Shown piece after piece: positions 15,762 through 21,474 of a stretch of DNA of 23,942 nucleotides. Every line of letters begins with the position of its first letter. The first letter of the stretch is position 1. Position numbers and translations under genes: made by a program. Source of the DNA: a virus; IMG/VR virus record IMGVR_UViG_3300027734_000313, positions 1 through 23,942 of that record, one strand, 5' to 3'. Below the pieces are notes generated by a model that had not been told where the DNA came from, ran no database searches, and was given only the letters and a program-made list of their open reading frames with translations.

Positions 15762-16165
15762 TGGCATTTGATCCTATATCCGCAGCGTTAGACTTAGGTA
15801 ATACGTTAATTACTCGTATTTTTCCTGATCCTGCACAAGCAGATGCTGCTAAACTAGAATTACTTAAACTGCAACAGTCAGGTGAGTTAGCCATAATGAC
15901 TGCTCAAACTGACATAAACAAAGAGGAGGCTAAAAATGCATCAATCTTAGTATCTGGCTGGAGGCCATTCGTAGGATGGGTATGTGGCAGTGCATTTGCA
16001 TTACATTTCTTATTAATACCTATTGCTAACTTTATTTTAGTAGCTAATAACCATAAAGAAGTTGTGCTTGCTTTTGATATGCAAACATTACTAACAGTTC
16101 TTATGGGTTTGTTAGGTCTTGGTGGGATGCGTAGTTACGAAAAAGTTAAAGGTGTAACAAAGTGA
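15761..16165 (+). CDS. Holin of the 3-TM type (probable)
   Basis: 134 residues. The N-terminus (AALDLGNTLITRIFPDPAQA) and helical, Ala/Lys-rich segment to ~55 precede SGWRPFVGWVCGSAFALHFL, then two more hydrophobic stretches (~80-93 and ~107-123, LLTVLMGLLGLGGMRSYEK). The SGWRPFVGWVC motif and 3-TM layout match the Holin_3TM family, which lies immediately upstream of a muramidase in many phages, as here. The stop overlaps the endolysin GTG start by 4 nt. It would sit in the inner membrane and set lysis timing. Confidence 0.8.
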   Translation: MAFDPISAALDLGNTLITRIFPDPAQADAAKLELLKLQQSGELAIMTAQTDINKEEAKNASILVSGWRPFVGWVCGSAFALHFLLIPIANFILVANNHKEVVLAFDMQTLLTVLMGLLGLGGMRSYEKVKGVTK

Positions 16166-16671
16166 TACAAAACTTTGAATACTCTCTTGCTCAAGTATTA
16201 AAGTCAGAAGGTGGTTATGTCAATCATCCTAAAGATCCAGGCGGTGAAACTAATTTGGGAGTAACTAAAGCTGCATGGTCAACGTGGTTAAAAAGACCTA
16301 TTGCTAATGGCGAAATGGCTAATCTGACTGTTGCTGATATTACACCATTTTATAAAGCTTTATATTGGGATAAGGCTTATTGTAATGATCTTCCTACAGG
16401 AATTGATTATATGGTGTTTGACGCATCGGTAAATATGGGTGTAGGGCAAAGTATCAGACTACTACAAAAGTCGCTAGGATGTCATCCTGACGGTGTAATA
16501 GGTAAGATTACAATGAAAGCAATAAATGATGCAGATGTAAGAGGTTTAATTGATAAATATTCTGCACAAAAGAATCTGTTTTACAGGTCACTCGGAACTT
16601 TTGCTAATTTTGGCAAAGGCTGGATTGCAAGAATAGAACGAGTCAAGCAAGCCGCCTTATTTATGTTATGA
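16162..16671 (+). CDS. Endolysin, GH108-type muramidase
   Basis: 169 residues from GTG 16162 inside the holin stop (GTGA). The N-terminal motif KSEGGYVNHPKDPGGETNLG followed by VTKAAW is the GH108 signature; Glu16 is the expected catalytic acid. YWDKAYCNDLPTGIDYMVFD and VNMGVGQSIRLLQKSLG continue the family pattern, and the C-terminal half corresponds to the peptidoglycan-binding part. No signal peptide is present, so release depends on the holin. Length is normal. It is the last + strand gene of the late block; its stop runs 6 nt into the convergent small gene, with no terminator visible between them. Confidence 0.88.
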   Translation: MIQNFEYSLAQVLKSEGGYVNHPKDPGGETNLGVTKAAWSTWLKRPIANGEMANLTVADITPFYKALYWDKAYCNDLPTGIDYMVFDASVNMGVGQSIRLLQKSLGCHPDGVIGKITMKAINDADVRGLIDKYSAQKNLFYRSLGTFANFGKGWIARIERVKQAALFML

Positions 16672-16815
16672 CTTATAGTATTTCCATTTTTCAATAAAAT
16701 ATGGATTCTTGCTAGGTCGGATATAACCAAAGCGTTCCCAAGTTTTAAGGACATTGGTAGCCTCTGGTTTAACCCATACAAACAATTGGGGATTAAATAT
16801 CTTTGCTGGTGTCAT
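16666..16815 (-). CDS. Small hypothetical protein (49 aa)
   Basis: The longest reading starts at 16878, but ATG 16815 has AAGGAA 4-5 nt upstream and is preferred (MTPAKIFNPQLFVWVKPEA...). The product is 49 residues, rich in aromatic and basic residues (TWERFGYIRPSKNPYFIEKW). No family recognised. It overlaps the end of the upstream Cys-rich gene by 23 nt and meets the endolysin gene tail to tail with 6 nt of overlap. It is the last gene of the leftward operon. Confidence 0.45.
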   Translation of the reverse strand: MTPAKIFNPQLFVWVKPEATNVLKTWERFGYIRPSKNPYFIEKWKYYKS

Positions 16816-17293
16816 TTTGTTCCTTTTTAAGTTCAGATTGTTTACGAGTAATTCTATTAATTTGTAATCTAGCATCATCTAATATTTTTAATTTATCATA
16901 TTGTTTTTTATAAAATCTATTACATTTGTGGCACAAATAGTCCATGCCATTTGGTATTGCAAAAGATTTATTATTATTGAGAAGTGACATTACATTTGTT
17001 AAATATCCCCAAGTTATAAATTTTTTACTGCCATATTTTTTACAAACATAACATTGTTCAATTTCTACAAATGGACATTTATAAGTCCAAGTGTAAGAAG
17101 GCACAAATTCCCAATTGTTATTTAATTTACGTTTAAATATTTTTTTTCGAAAAACAGTAAAAGAATATGTGTTAGCTTTTTCAAATCGCCACTCAATATC
17201 CCAATCAAATTTATCATTATTTTTATATCTATTTTTAACAGAATTTAAATAATTTAATTTATTACGTTCAAAAAGAATATCAAGTGGTGTCAT
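16793..17293 (-). CDS. Zinc-binding-like protein of unknown function (166 aa)
   Basis: 166 residues. Two Cys pairs, CYVC (81-84) and CHKC (121-124), separated by 36 residues, look like one zinc site of treble-clef or HNH type; CHKCN followed by basic residues resembles the second half of phage HNH-like nucleases. No DH motif or equivalent histidine lies between them, so I do not call it a nuclease. The N-terminal half is aromatic and strongly basic (KIFKRKLNNN), as in nucleic-acid binders. It is very AT-rich with many Lys/Asn codons, more so than its neighbours, which may indicate separate acquisition. It starts 1 nt after the upstream stop. Confidence 0.55.
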   Translation of the reverse strand: MTPLDILFERNKLNYLNSVKNRYKNNDKFDWDIEWRFEKANTYSFTVFRKKIFKRKLNNNWEFVPSYTWTYKCPFVEIEQCYVCKKYGSKKFITWGYLTNVMSLLNNNKSFAIPNGMDYLCHKCNRFYKKQYDKLKILDDARLQINRITRKQSELKKEQNDTSKDI

Positions 17294-17294
17294 T

Positions 17295-17555
17295 TTAAGT
17301 TAACTGTTTATTTTCTAAAGATGCCCAACCTTTACTATCAGATATAAGCGTGTTAGTCATATGTGCTGCCACTTTCATTCTAGTGTCGGCTTGCATTACC
17401 TCAACCATTCTAGTCGCAGCATTTAAAGCAACCTTTACATTATCAATATCCACATCATAATTTATAGTTGCAGCCATTAATACACTTAAAAATTTGCATA
17501 ATTCTTGTGGATTTTTAGGTGCTTCAACTTTTGTATCTTTTAATCCTAATTTCAT
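17295..17555 (-). CDS. Small helical protein of unknown function (86 aa)
   Basis: I start at ATG 17555 (MKLGLKDTKVEAP...), which has GGAGA 6 nt upstream and overlaps the preceding gene as ATGA; the longer reading from 17573 lacks such a site. 86 residues, mostly helical (PQELCKFLSVLMAATINYD, VKVALNAATRMVEVMQ). No family or catalytic motif recognised. Part of the leftward operon of small accessory genes. Confidence 0.6.
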   Translation of the reverse strand: MKLGLKDTKVEAPKNPQELCKFLSVLMAATINYDVDIDNVKVALNAATRMVEVMQADTRMKVAAHMTNTLISDSKGWASLENKQLT

Positions 17556-17746
17556 TTTGGTTCTCCTACGCATTTATAAAGTTTGTATTCTTTGCTCTTG
17601 TGCCATTTGTCTAAAATCGTATAACCGTTCTTACGCAGTTCTCCAACCCTAGTTGATAGTTTCATGCCACCACCATTAACAAACGCATCTAATGGGCTTA
17701 TCCAGCGTTTCTTGGCTAGTTTTACAATGATTTGATGTTGAGTCAT
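17552..17746 (-). CDS. Small winged-helix/HTH-domain protein (64 aa)
   Basis: 64 residues with AGGAGGTAAT directly before ATG 17746. The pattern QHQIIVKLAKKRWISPLDAF...MKLSTRVGELRKNGYTILDK is the common phage 'helix-turn-helix domain' fold: an initial helix, a recognition helix ending in LSTRVGELRKNGY, and a short wing (YKLYKCVG). It probably binds DNA, as a small regulator or a modulator of host functions. The ribosome site of this gene is encoded in the last codons of the upstream 24-residue ORF. The stop overlaps the next start (ATGA). Confidence 0.68.
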   Translation of the reverse strand: MTQHQIIVKLAKKRWISPLDAFVNGGGMKLSTRVGELRKNGYTILDKWHKSKEYKLYKCVGEPK

Positions 17747-17747
17747 A

Positions 17748-17822
17748 TTACCTCCTAAAAAATTCAGTTAAAATAATGATAAATGCACAAATGCAAGTAG
17801 CTAAAATAAAGGCAAGTTTCAT
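17748..17822 (-). CDS. 24-residue membrane peptide
   Basis: MKLAFILATCICAFIIILTE then FFRR. One hydrophobic helix spans residues 3-18, with a basic end. A full GGAGGT lies 8 nt before ATG 17822, the ATG overlaps the upstream stop (ATGA), and its own last two codons (AGG AGG) supply the ribosome site of the next gene. This positional economy argues that it is translated. Function unknown. Confidence 0.6.
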   Translation of the reverse strand: MKLAFILATCICAFIIILTEFFRR

Positions 17823-17956
17823 TTTGTAGTACCTCCCAATAATTTAGCTTCAAGCTCTCTCAGACGTTGTGACATTTCAAAAAGCAACGACTGGGCTTTT
17901 TCTAATTCAGCCATTGCTTTCTCGTAGTTTTCTTTCCAGTATTCAAGTTCATTCAT
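17819..17956 (-). CDS. 45-residue coiled-coil protein
   Basis: Starts at ATG 17956, overlapping the end of the upstream gene by 8 nt. The product is a single amphipathic helix with clear heptads (YWKENYEKAMAELEKAQSLL, MSQRLRELEAKLL) and would form a dimeric or trimeric coiled coil. It ends with GGTTK, and its 3' end encodes the GGAGGT used by the following membrane peptide. No known family. Confidence 0.6.
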   Translation of the reverse strand: MNELEYWKENYEKAMAELEKAQSLLFEMSQRLRELEAKLLGGTTK

Positions 17957-18290
17957 CTAATTTACCATCCTCAAAATCACGTTGAGCCTGTATTTTTGCG
18001 TGTTCTTCACGACTGGTCACAGACAAACACCAAAGAAAACGGCCAAGTTTTTCAAAGTCTTTGTTGCGTAGATATTCTTCAATAGAATTAGCCTGTTCAA
18101 TCGTTGCAGAATATAAATCTTCGCTAAAGTTCTCAAACAATGTGTGATCATAATCATCAACGTGATTGACTAAATACTTTACACGTTCATCAATAATATC
18201 TTCTGCTGCTGCAAGACGTTCTGCTTGAGTGTCGGTAGTTAACCAAGAGTCAAAACTTGTGCCTGTAGACATCATGTTATATAAGCTCAT
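17949..18290 (-). CDS. Acidic helical protein of unknown function (113 aa)
   Basis: I choose ATG 18290 (MSLYNMMSTGTSFDSW...), with AAGGGG 6 nt upstream and a TAATG overlap with the upstream 28-residue ORF; the frame remains open to 18353, but that stretch is better read as the other ORF. 113 residues, acidic, with alternating amphipathic helices (AERLAAAEDIIDERVKYLVN, ATIEQANSIEEYLRNKDFEK). No catalytic motif or named family seen. Confidence 0.6.
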   Translation of the reverse strand: MSLYNMMSTGTSFDSWLTTDTQAERLAAAEDIIDERVKYLVNHVDDYDHTLFENFSEDLYSATIEQANSIEEYLRNKDFEKLGRFLWCLSVTSREEHAKIQAQRDFEDGKLDE

Positions 18291-18376
18291 TACCATCCCC
18301 TTACAATAATCCAACAAACCAATGCTGGGCCAAATACTACTAATGCTCCACATACTGCTTCTAAAAATATACGCAT
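18290..18376 (-). CDS. 28-residue membrane peptide
   Basis: MRIFLEAVCGALVVFGPALV then CWIIVRGW. One transmembrane helix (about 8-25) with a basic residue at either end. AAAGGG is 7 nt before ATG 18376, and the TAA overlaps the next start (TAATG). It is the first gene of a leftward unit behind the regulatory stretch at 18377-18482. Function unknown; together with the 24-residue peptide it suggests small host-membrane effectors. Confidence 0.55.
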   Translation of the reverse strand: MRIFLEAVCGALVVFGPALVCWIIVRGW

Positions 18377-18482
18377 TTTATTTCCCTTTAAAATGATTAA
18401 TCAATACAACAATTACAGAATAATTAAGTTTTGTTAATAATACAAGTAAGTACTTTCCCTAATGTGCAAAAATACAACAGGA
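18377..18482 (-). promoter_or_regulatory. Probable leftward promoter/operator region
   Basis: On the - strand this holds AACAAAACTTAATT (18422-18435), identical to 14 bases at the early promoter (21403-21416), followed by the palindrome TGATTAATCA (18394-18403) and then TTTAAAGGGA before the first gene. The same three elements in the same order precede the operon at 21359. A possible hexamer pair is TTGTAT and, 17 nt on, TATTCT. The exact transcription start is not determined. Confidence 0.4.
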
Positions 18483-18538
18483 GGTCAGGGATAGAACGTG
18501 ATTGGGGAAAAAGGGAATAAACCCCTCTACCCCTGACC
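18483..18538 (-). terminator. Long stable hairpin spanning the nuclease-gene stop codon
   Basis: Arms 18483-18495 and 18526-18538. In the leftward transcript they form 13 consecutive pairs including one G-U; in the other strand's RNA that pair would be A-C, so the structure belongs to the leftward transcript. An inner GGGG/CCCC adds four pairs. The stop codon (18527-18529) lies in the arm. No U-run follows, so it may be an RNA-stabilising, Rho-related or processing element rather than an intrinsic terminator. Confidence 0.55.
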
Positions 18539-19270
18539 GAGATTATTCTTTATTCTGAAATACGTTAATAAACATTGAAACATTTTCCAACCTCTTTGTA
18601 AATCTTCTTGATCTATTTCGTGTATTTGGGTTTCTGTTTCGCTAACAAACACAATGGCACAACGAGCTGTCGGTATTTTTAAACCATGTGCATATGCAAT
18701 TAGTTGTAAAATATGTTCATCGTAAACGGCAGCGTTTTCAAGGGATTCCTTTGTCTTAAAATCGCACACAATGCCCTCATCGCTATGCAAGTCGCATTTA
18801 CCAGCATATCCAAGTTCGTGAGCAAAAGACTTCTCACAATGCCAAAACTGATCCCCAAAGTGATTTCTAAGGGCTTCCTCTGTTCTGCGTGTATAGTGTG
18901 GGTACTCAGGCAAATATACTTGGCTAAAGTAAGCTTCAAGTACATTGTGCATATCTGTGCCACGCTTCATTGCATCTTTGCCAGTTGCTCGCGAATCTTC
19001 GGTCACTCTCTTTAACCAGTCGGCTTCTGGTTCGTTTTCTAATCGAGGTAAGGTAAGACTAGCCAACAATACTTGTTCTTGTTTCCAACGATCAAGACCA
19101 GGCTTTGCAAGCACATTAATAATTGTAGTTACACTTGGCAGCAATCCCTCTTTCTTTGCATCCCTAAGAGTTGTATTGCGTACATTACCATTTTTTGCTA
19201 TACGAGTATAACTAGGCTGGCCATCGGCTGTATACCAATGGGCTGAATTGCTTTCTGCTGTAATTATCAT
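18527..19270 (-). CDS. PD-(D/E)XK nuclease, probable recombination exonuclease
   Basis: 247 residues, with AAAGGGAAAAT before ATG 19270. Motif order fits the RecB/Cas4/lambda-exonuclease superfamily: KRGTDMHNVLEAYF (102-115, upstream His), Glu146 in HCEKSF, LGYAGKCDL (Asp160), and the core GIVCDFKTKE (Asp170-x-Lys172), then QLIAYAHGL (189-197) as the Q-motif. The N-terminus (LPSVTTIINVLAKPGLDRWK) is common in phage members. With the ERF annealing protein and SSB in the same leftward group it would form a two-component end-resection/annealing system. DNA binding and metal-dependent cleavage are inferred from motifs. A long hairpin covers its stop codon. Confidence 0.8.
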   Translation of the reverse strand: MIITAESNSAHWYTADGQPSYTRIAKNGNVRNTTLRDAKKEGLLPSVTTIINVLAKPGLDRWKQEQVLLASLTLPRLENEPEADWLKRVTEDSRATGKDAMKRGTDMHNVLEAYFSQVYLPEYPHYTRRTEEALRNHFGDQFWHCEKSFAHELGYAGKCDLHSDEGIVCDFKTKESLENAAVYDEHILQLIAYAHGLKIPTARCAIVFVSETETQIHEIDQEDLQRGWKMFQCLLTYFRIKNNLGQG

Positions 19271-19539
19271 ATTTTCCCTTTATGATGTTAATACTTATAA
19301 GTTAAAAACTATACTACAAAATGTTACCTATAATGCACAAAAACAATAATAAATGTACAAAATGAGTAACAAACCACACAAATTGCTCAAAATATTACAC
19401 AAATAATCAATATTCAAGAATACCGAACGGTAAATTTGTCCGATATATGTATACTTTTTTCATACAAAATTACTTATCGGTAAACTTTTTCTAACACTTA
19501 CACACTTTTTCGTACATATTATTGTTTATAACTACATTT
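19271..19539 (-). promoter_or_regulatory. 269-nt AT-rich gap, probable promoter region, possible origin
   Basis: No gene seen on either strand. It holds imperfect repeats of ATGYRCAAAA (around 19332 and 19351), two CGGTAAA copies (around 19427 and 19480) and long A/T tracts. On the - strand TTGTGC, 18 nt, TAGTAT is a candidate promoter for the nuclease gene, followed by ATAAAGGGAAAATATG. This is the longest gap in the early region, so an origin or protein-binding array is possible. Direct evidence is weak. Confidence 0.35.
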
Positions 19540-19779
19540 TTATGCACGTTCAATTTCTTGACTAATATCAGATAGCTTTTGTAGTGCTATTTCCTCATCT
19601 GTTAACTCCCACAAAACATTATTTAATACTAAAGAATCTACTGCATTATTTAACGTTTCTATTTCTTTGGCTTGTTGACGTAGCATGGTTTCTGCTTGTT
19701 CAGCCCAATGGATATAATTAATTAACTTCCAATGGCTTTCTCGGTTTTCAAATTCATCAGCTAATTCATTTGCATTCAT
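19540..19779 (-). CDS. Small acidic helical protein (79 aa)
   Basis: 79 residues from ATG 19779, which overlaps the upstream stop as ATGA. Glu/Asn/Leu-rich and probably all-helical (INYIHWAEQAETMLRQQAKE, EETLNNAVDSLV-like heptads). Similar small 'MNANELADEF'-type proteins occur in phage early regions, but I know of no function. It precedes the 269-nt gap. Confidence 0.6.
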   Translation of the reverse strand: MNANELADEFENRESHWKLINYIHWAEQAETMLRQQAKEIETLNNAVDSLVLNNVLWELTDEEIALQKLSDISQEIERA

Positions 19780-19934
19780 TTCTGCACCTTTTTAATAAAC
19801 ACAACTGGTTCTGTATGCTCACCACACCAGTCATCAGGTGCTTTAGTTTGTGACTGTGGAAATCTGCGACAGATCCCCATTGCATCAAATCCTTTTGGAC
19901 TAAACCAGTATTTACAGGTCTTGCATTGGTTCAT
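19776..19934 (-). CDS. Small Cys-rich, zinc-ribbon-like protein (52 aa)
   Basis: 52 residues: MNQCKTCKYWFSPKG..., then MGICRRFP and DDWCGEH. Four cysteines (4, 7, 22, 37) in the pattern C-x2-C-x14-C-x14-C, plus the following His, resemble small phage/prophage proteins of the CKxCxxW...GxCRRxP...DWCGEH type, likely one zinc site. TTTAAAGGGAAAGAA precedes ATG 19934. The stop overlaps the next start (ATGA). Function unknown; a host-protein or nucleic-acid binder is possible. Confidence 0.62.
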   Translation of the reverse strand: MNQCKTCKYWFSPKGFDAMGICRRFPQSQTKAPDDWCGEHTEPVVFIKKVQK

Positions 19935-19964
19935 TTCTTTCCCTTTAAAGTGAACACTACCCCA

Positions 19965-19980
19965 TCATGCAAGTGCATGA
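19965..19980. promoter_or_regulatory. 16-bp palindrome, operator candidate
   Basis: TCATGCA-AG-TGCATGA, 7-bp perfect arms with a 2-bp centre, in the gap ahead of the Cys-rich gene. A two-base loop makes an RNA hairpin unlikely, so a dimeric protein site is favoured. Confidence 0.4.
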
Positions 19981-20003
19981 AATTTTAATAAAGTTAATAA
20001 GCT

Positions 20004-20177
20004 TTACGAATAGACGATTTTTCCTGACAATTCAGAAGTACGTTGTATTACTTGATTAACAAATCTGTTAAGTCCGACTTGATCAAATTGATACACAGTA
20101 CGTTCTTCGTCTACGTTGATACATTGTGTAAACGTGTCAGAATTATTCTTCGCATATTCACGAATCATATTATCCAT
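20004..20177 (-). CDS. Small hypothetical protein (57 aa)
   Basis: The frame is open to 20213 but that overlaps the ssb 3' end; ATG 20177 has TGAGGAAG about 5 nt upstream and starts 7 nt after the SSB stop, so I choose it. 57 residues, MDNMIREYAKNNSD... to GKIVYS, mixed helix and strand (TVYQFDQVGLNRFVNQVIQR). No family recognised. Part of the SSB/ERF early operon. Confidence 0.5.
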   Translation of the reverse strand: MDNMIREYAKNNSDTFTQCINVDEERTVYQFDQVGLNRFVNQVIQRTSELSGKIVYS

Positions 20178-20184
20178 AACTTCC

Positions 20185-20592
20185 TCAGAACGGTAAATCT
20201 TCTGGAATATCACCTAAAGACTGAGAAGGCTTGGTACTAATCTCTCCATGATCAATAGGTGGGCTTTTACTACCCAACAACTGCAATACATCACACTTCA
20301 CTTCAGTACTACTCTTTTCCACACCGTTAGCATCTTTCCACTTTCTTGTGGAAATTTTGCCCTCAACATACACCTGGCTACCTTTTTTTACATATTGGCT
20401 TGCAATTTCTGACAACTTACCAAAGCATCCAATTCTGTGCCATTCGGTATTCTCACGATATTCACCAGACTTGTCTTTGTATTTTTCAGACGTTGCTAAA
20501 CTAAAATTAGTAACTCCTGATCCATCGGCAAACGCACGAGTTTCAGGATCTTTTCCTACAAATCCAACCAAAATAATTTTATTTACTGACAT
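20185..20592 (-). CDS. ssb: Single-stranded DNA-binding protein
   Basis: 135 residues. The start MSVNKIILVGFVGKDPETRA is the canonical bacterial-type SSB OB-fold opening; EWHRIGCFGKLSEIASQYVK followed by GSQVYVEGKISTRKW continues it. The acidic C-terminal tip (DIPEDLPF) is the protein-interaction tail used to recruit partners. AGGAG lies about 6 nt before ATG 20592, within the end of the ERF gene (14-nt overlap), so the two are co-translated. It would coat ssDNA in replication and annealing and probably binds the ERF protein and host enzymes. Confidence 0.95.
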   Translation of the reverse strand: MSVNKIILVGFVGKDPETRAFADGSGVTNFSLATSEKYKDKSGEYRENTEWHRIGCFGKLSEIASQYVKKGSQVYVEGKISTRKWKDANGVEKSSTEVKCDVLQLLGSKSPPIDHGEISTKPSQSLGDIPEDLPF

Positions 20593-21169
20593 TTTCTGCT
20601 CCTAATTTCTTTTCCAACATGGATATGGCTTGAATAGCCTCAGTTCTTGATAAAAGCGTGATAGACGGCTTTTTAAAGTACGCTAGTAACTTAGCCTCAT
20701 CTGCTTCTGCTTGTTCAATTAAAGCGTTTATAGACGTTATCTGCTGAGATGTTGCACTTTCGGCAACGCTTGTTGCTTTATTAGATGCAGAGTTTCCATC
20801 ATCGTCAGCTTGGACTACACCAACAACGGCAGCCAAAGCATATCTACGCATATACGTTAATGCTGATCCTGCACCTTGAGCATCTGGTTTAGACACAGGA
20901 ACACTCATTTCTTGTGACATCCATTCACCAGACTTATGTGTGATTATGGTGTTTAGTGCCATATTGCCGTCTAAGTATTCACCAGGAAACTGCATAATGG
21001 CTAAACCGTTCGTAGACAACAATTCTCTGCAAGCATCCCATACAGATTCAAGGTCGGCATAGTTAGATTTAAAAAATGGATTTTTAGAATCTTTTTTGGC
21101 AAATGTTAATTGGCCTTGCACAATCGCTAGGGCTGTGGCTAATTCTTTTATAGATTCAGATGAGTTCAT
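20579..21169 (-). CDS. erf: ERF-family single-strand annealing protein
   Basis: 196 residues from ATG 21169 (MNSSESIKELATALAIVQGQ); the frame extends upstream to 21220, but that part is antiparallel to good coding sequence of the previous gene, and the TAATATG junction supports 21169. Family marks: PFFKSNYADLESVWDACREL (31-50), GLAIMQFP, and the signature GSALTYMRRYALAAVVGV (101-118) with ADDDG. The C-terminus is variable and helical. ERF proteins anneal complementary ssDNA for genome circularisation and recombination. It is encoded directly upstream of SSB and in the same leftward cluster as the PD-(D/E)XK nuclease. Confidence 0.92.
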   Translation of the reverse strand: MNSSESIKELATALAIVQGQLTFAKKDSKNPFFKSNYADLESVWDACRELLSTNGLAIMQFPGEYLDGNMALNTIITHKSGEWMSQEMSVPVSKPDAQGAGSALTYMRRYALAAVVGVVQADDDGNSASNKATSVAESATSQQITSINALIEQAEADEAKLLAYFKKPSITLLSRTEAIQAISMLEKKLGAENVSK

Positions 21170-21170
21170 A

Positions 21171-21359
21171 TTAATGGCCCATATACTGAACAAATGCCGA
21201 ACGTGGCATACCGCACTCAAACCAAATGACTTGCTTATCTTCTTCAGTCATTGTTCCATGTTCCATACGTTCTAATGCTTCTAATAAACGCATTTGACGT
21301 TCTTCTTGCATGAGTCGCATTTCTTGCATTTCATCATCAATATCATTTGTATCAATCAT
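21171..21359 (-). CDS. Small early protein of unknown function (62 aa)
   Basis: First gene of the leftward early transcript, with AAGGGAG before ATG 21359. 62 residues: an acidic, Met/Glu-rich coiled helix (DIDDEMQEMRLMQEERQMRL) followed by a short tail, WFECGMPRSAFVQYMGH. The stop is 1 nt from the ERF start (TAATATG). No family recognised. Being promoter-proximal, it is among the earliest products and may be a host-takeover or regulatory peptide. Confidence 0.6.
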   Translation of the reverse strand: MIDTNDIDDEMQEMRLMQEERQMRLLEALERMEHGTMTEEDKQVIWFECGMPRSAFVQYMGH

Positions 21360-21382
21360 AGTTTTTCTCCCTTTAAGTTAAC

Positions 21383-21397
21383 TATGATTAAATCATA
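21383..21397. promoter_or_regulatory. Perfect 15-bp palindromic operator
   Basis: TATGATT-A-AATCATA, fully symmetric about the central base. It overlaps the -10 of the leftward promoter, so binding would block it. The Cro-like protein encoded 80 nt away is the obvious candidate ligand (inference). A near-copy, TGATTAATCA, lies at 18394. Confidence 0.6.
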
Positions 21398-21420
21398 CAT
21401 GAAATTAAGTTTTGTTGCAA
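21392..21420 (-). promoter_or_regulatory. Leftward early promoter
   Basis: On the - strand: TTGCAA (-35), 17 nt, TATGAT (-10, one change from consensus). Transcription would start about 25 nt before the first leftward gene. The -10 is embedded in the 15-bp palindrome. Confidence 0.6.
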
Positions 21421-21444
21421 TATATTTTAAAACTGTTGTAAAAT
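21415..21444 (+). promoter_or_regulatory. Rightward early promoter
   Basis: TTGCAA (21415-21420), 18 nt, TAAAAT (21439-21444), about 30 nt before the Cro-like gene. The -35 is the same self-complementary hexamer used by the leftward promoter, so the two would compete for polymerase. Confidence 0.5.
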
Positions 21445-21474
21445 AAATAAAAAAATAACAACGAAAGTTAATTA

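Noticed and set aside
18713-19211. Two + strand frames opposite the PD-(D/E)XK gene
   Set aside because: The nuclease motifs are on the - strand; these frames have no recognisable domain or upstream ribosome site.
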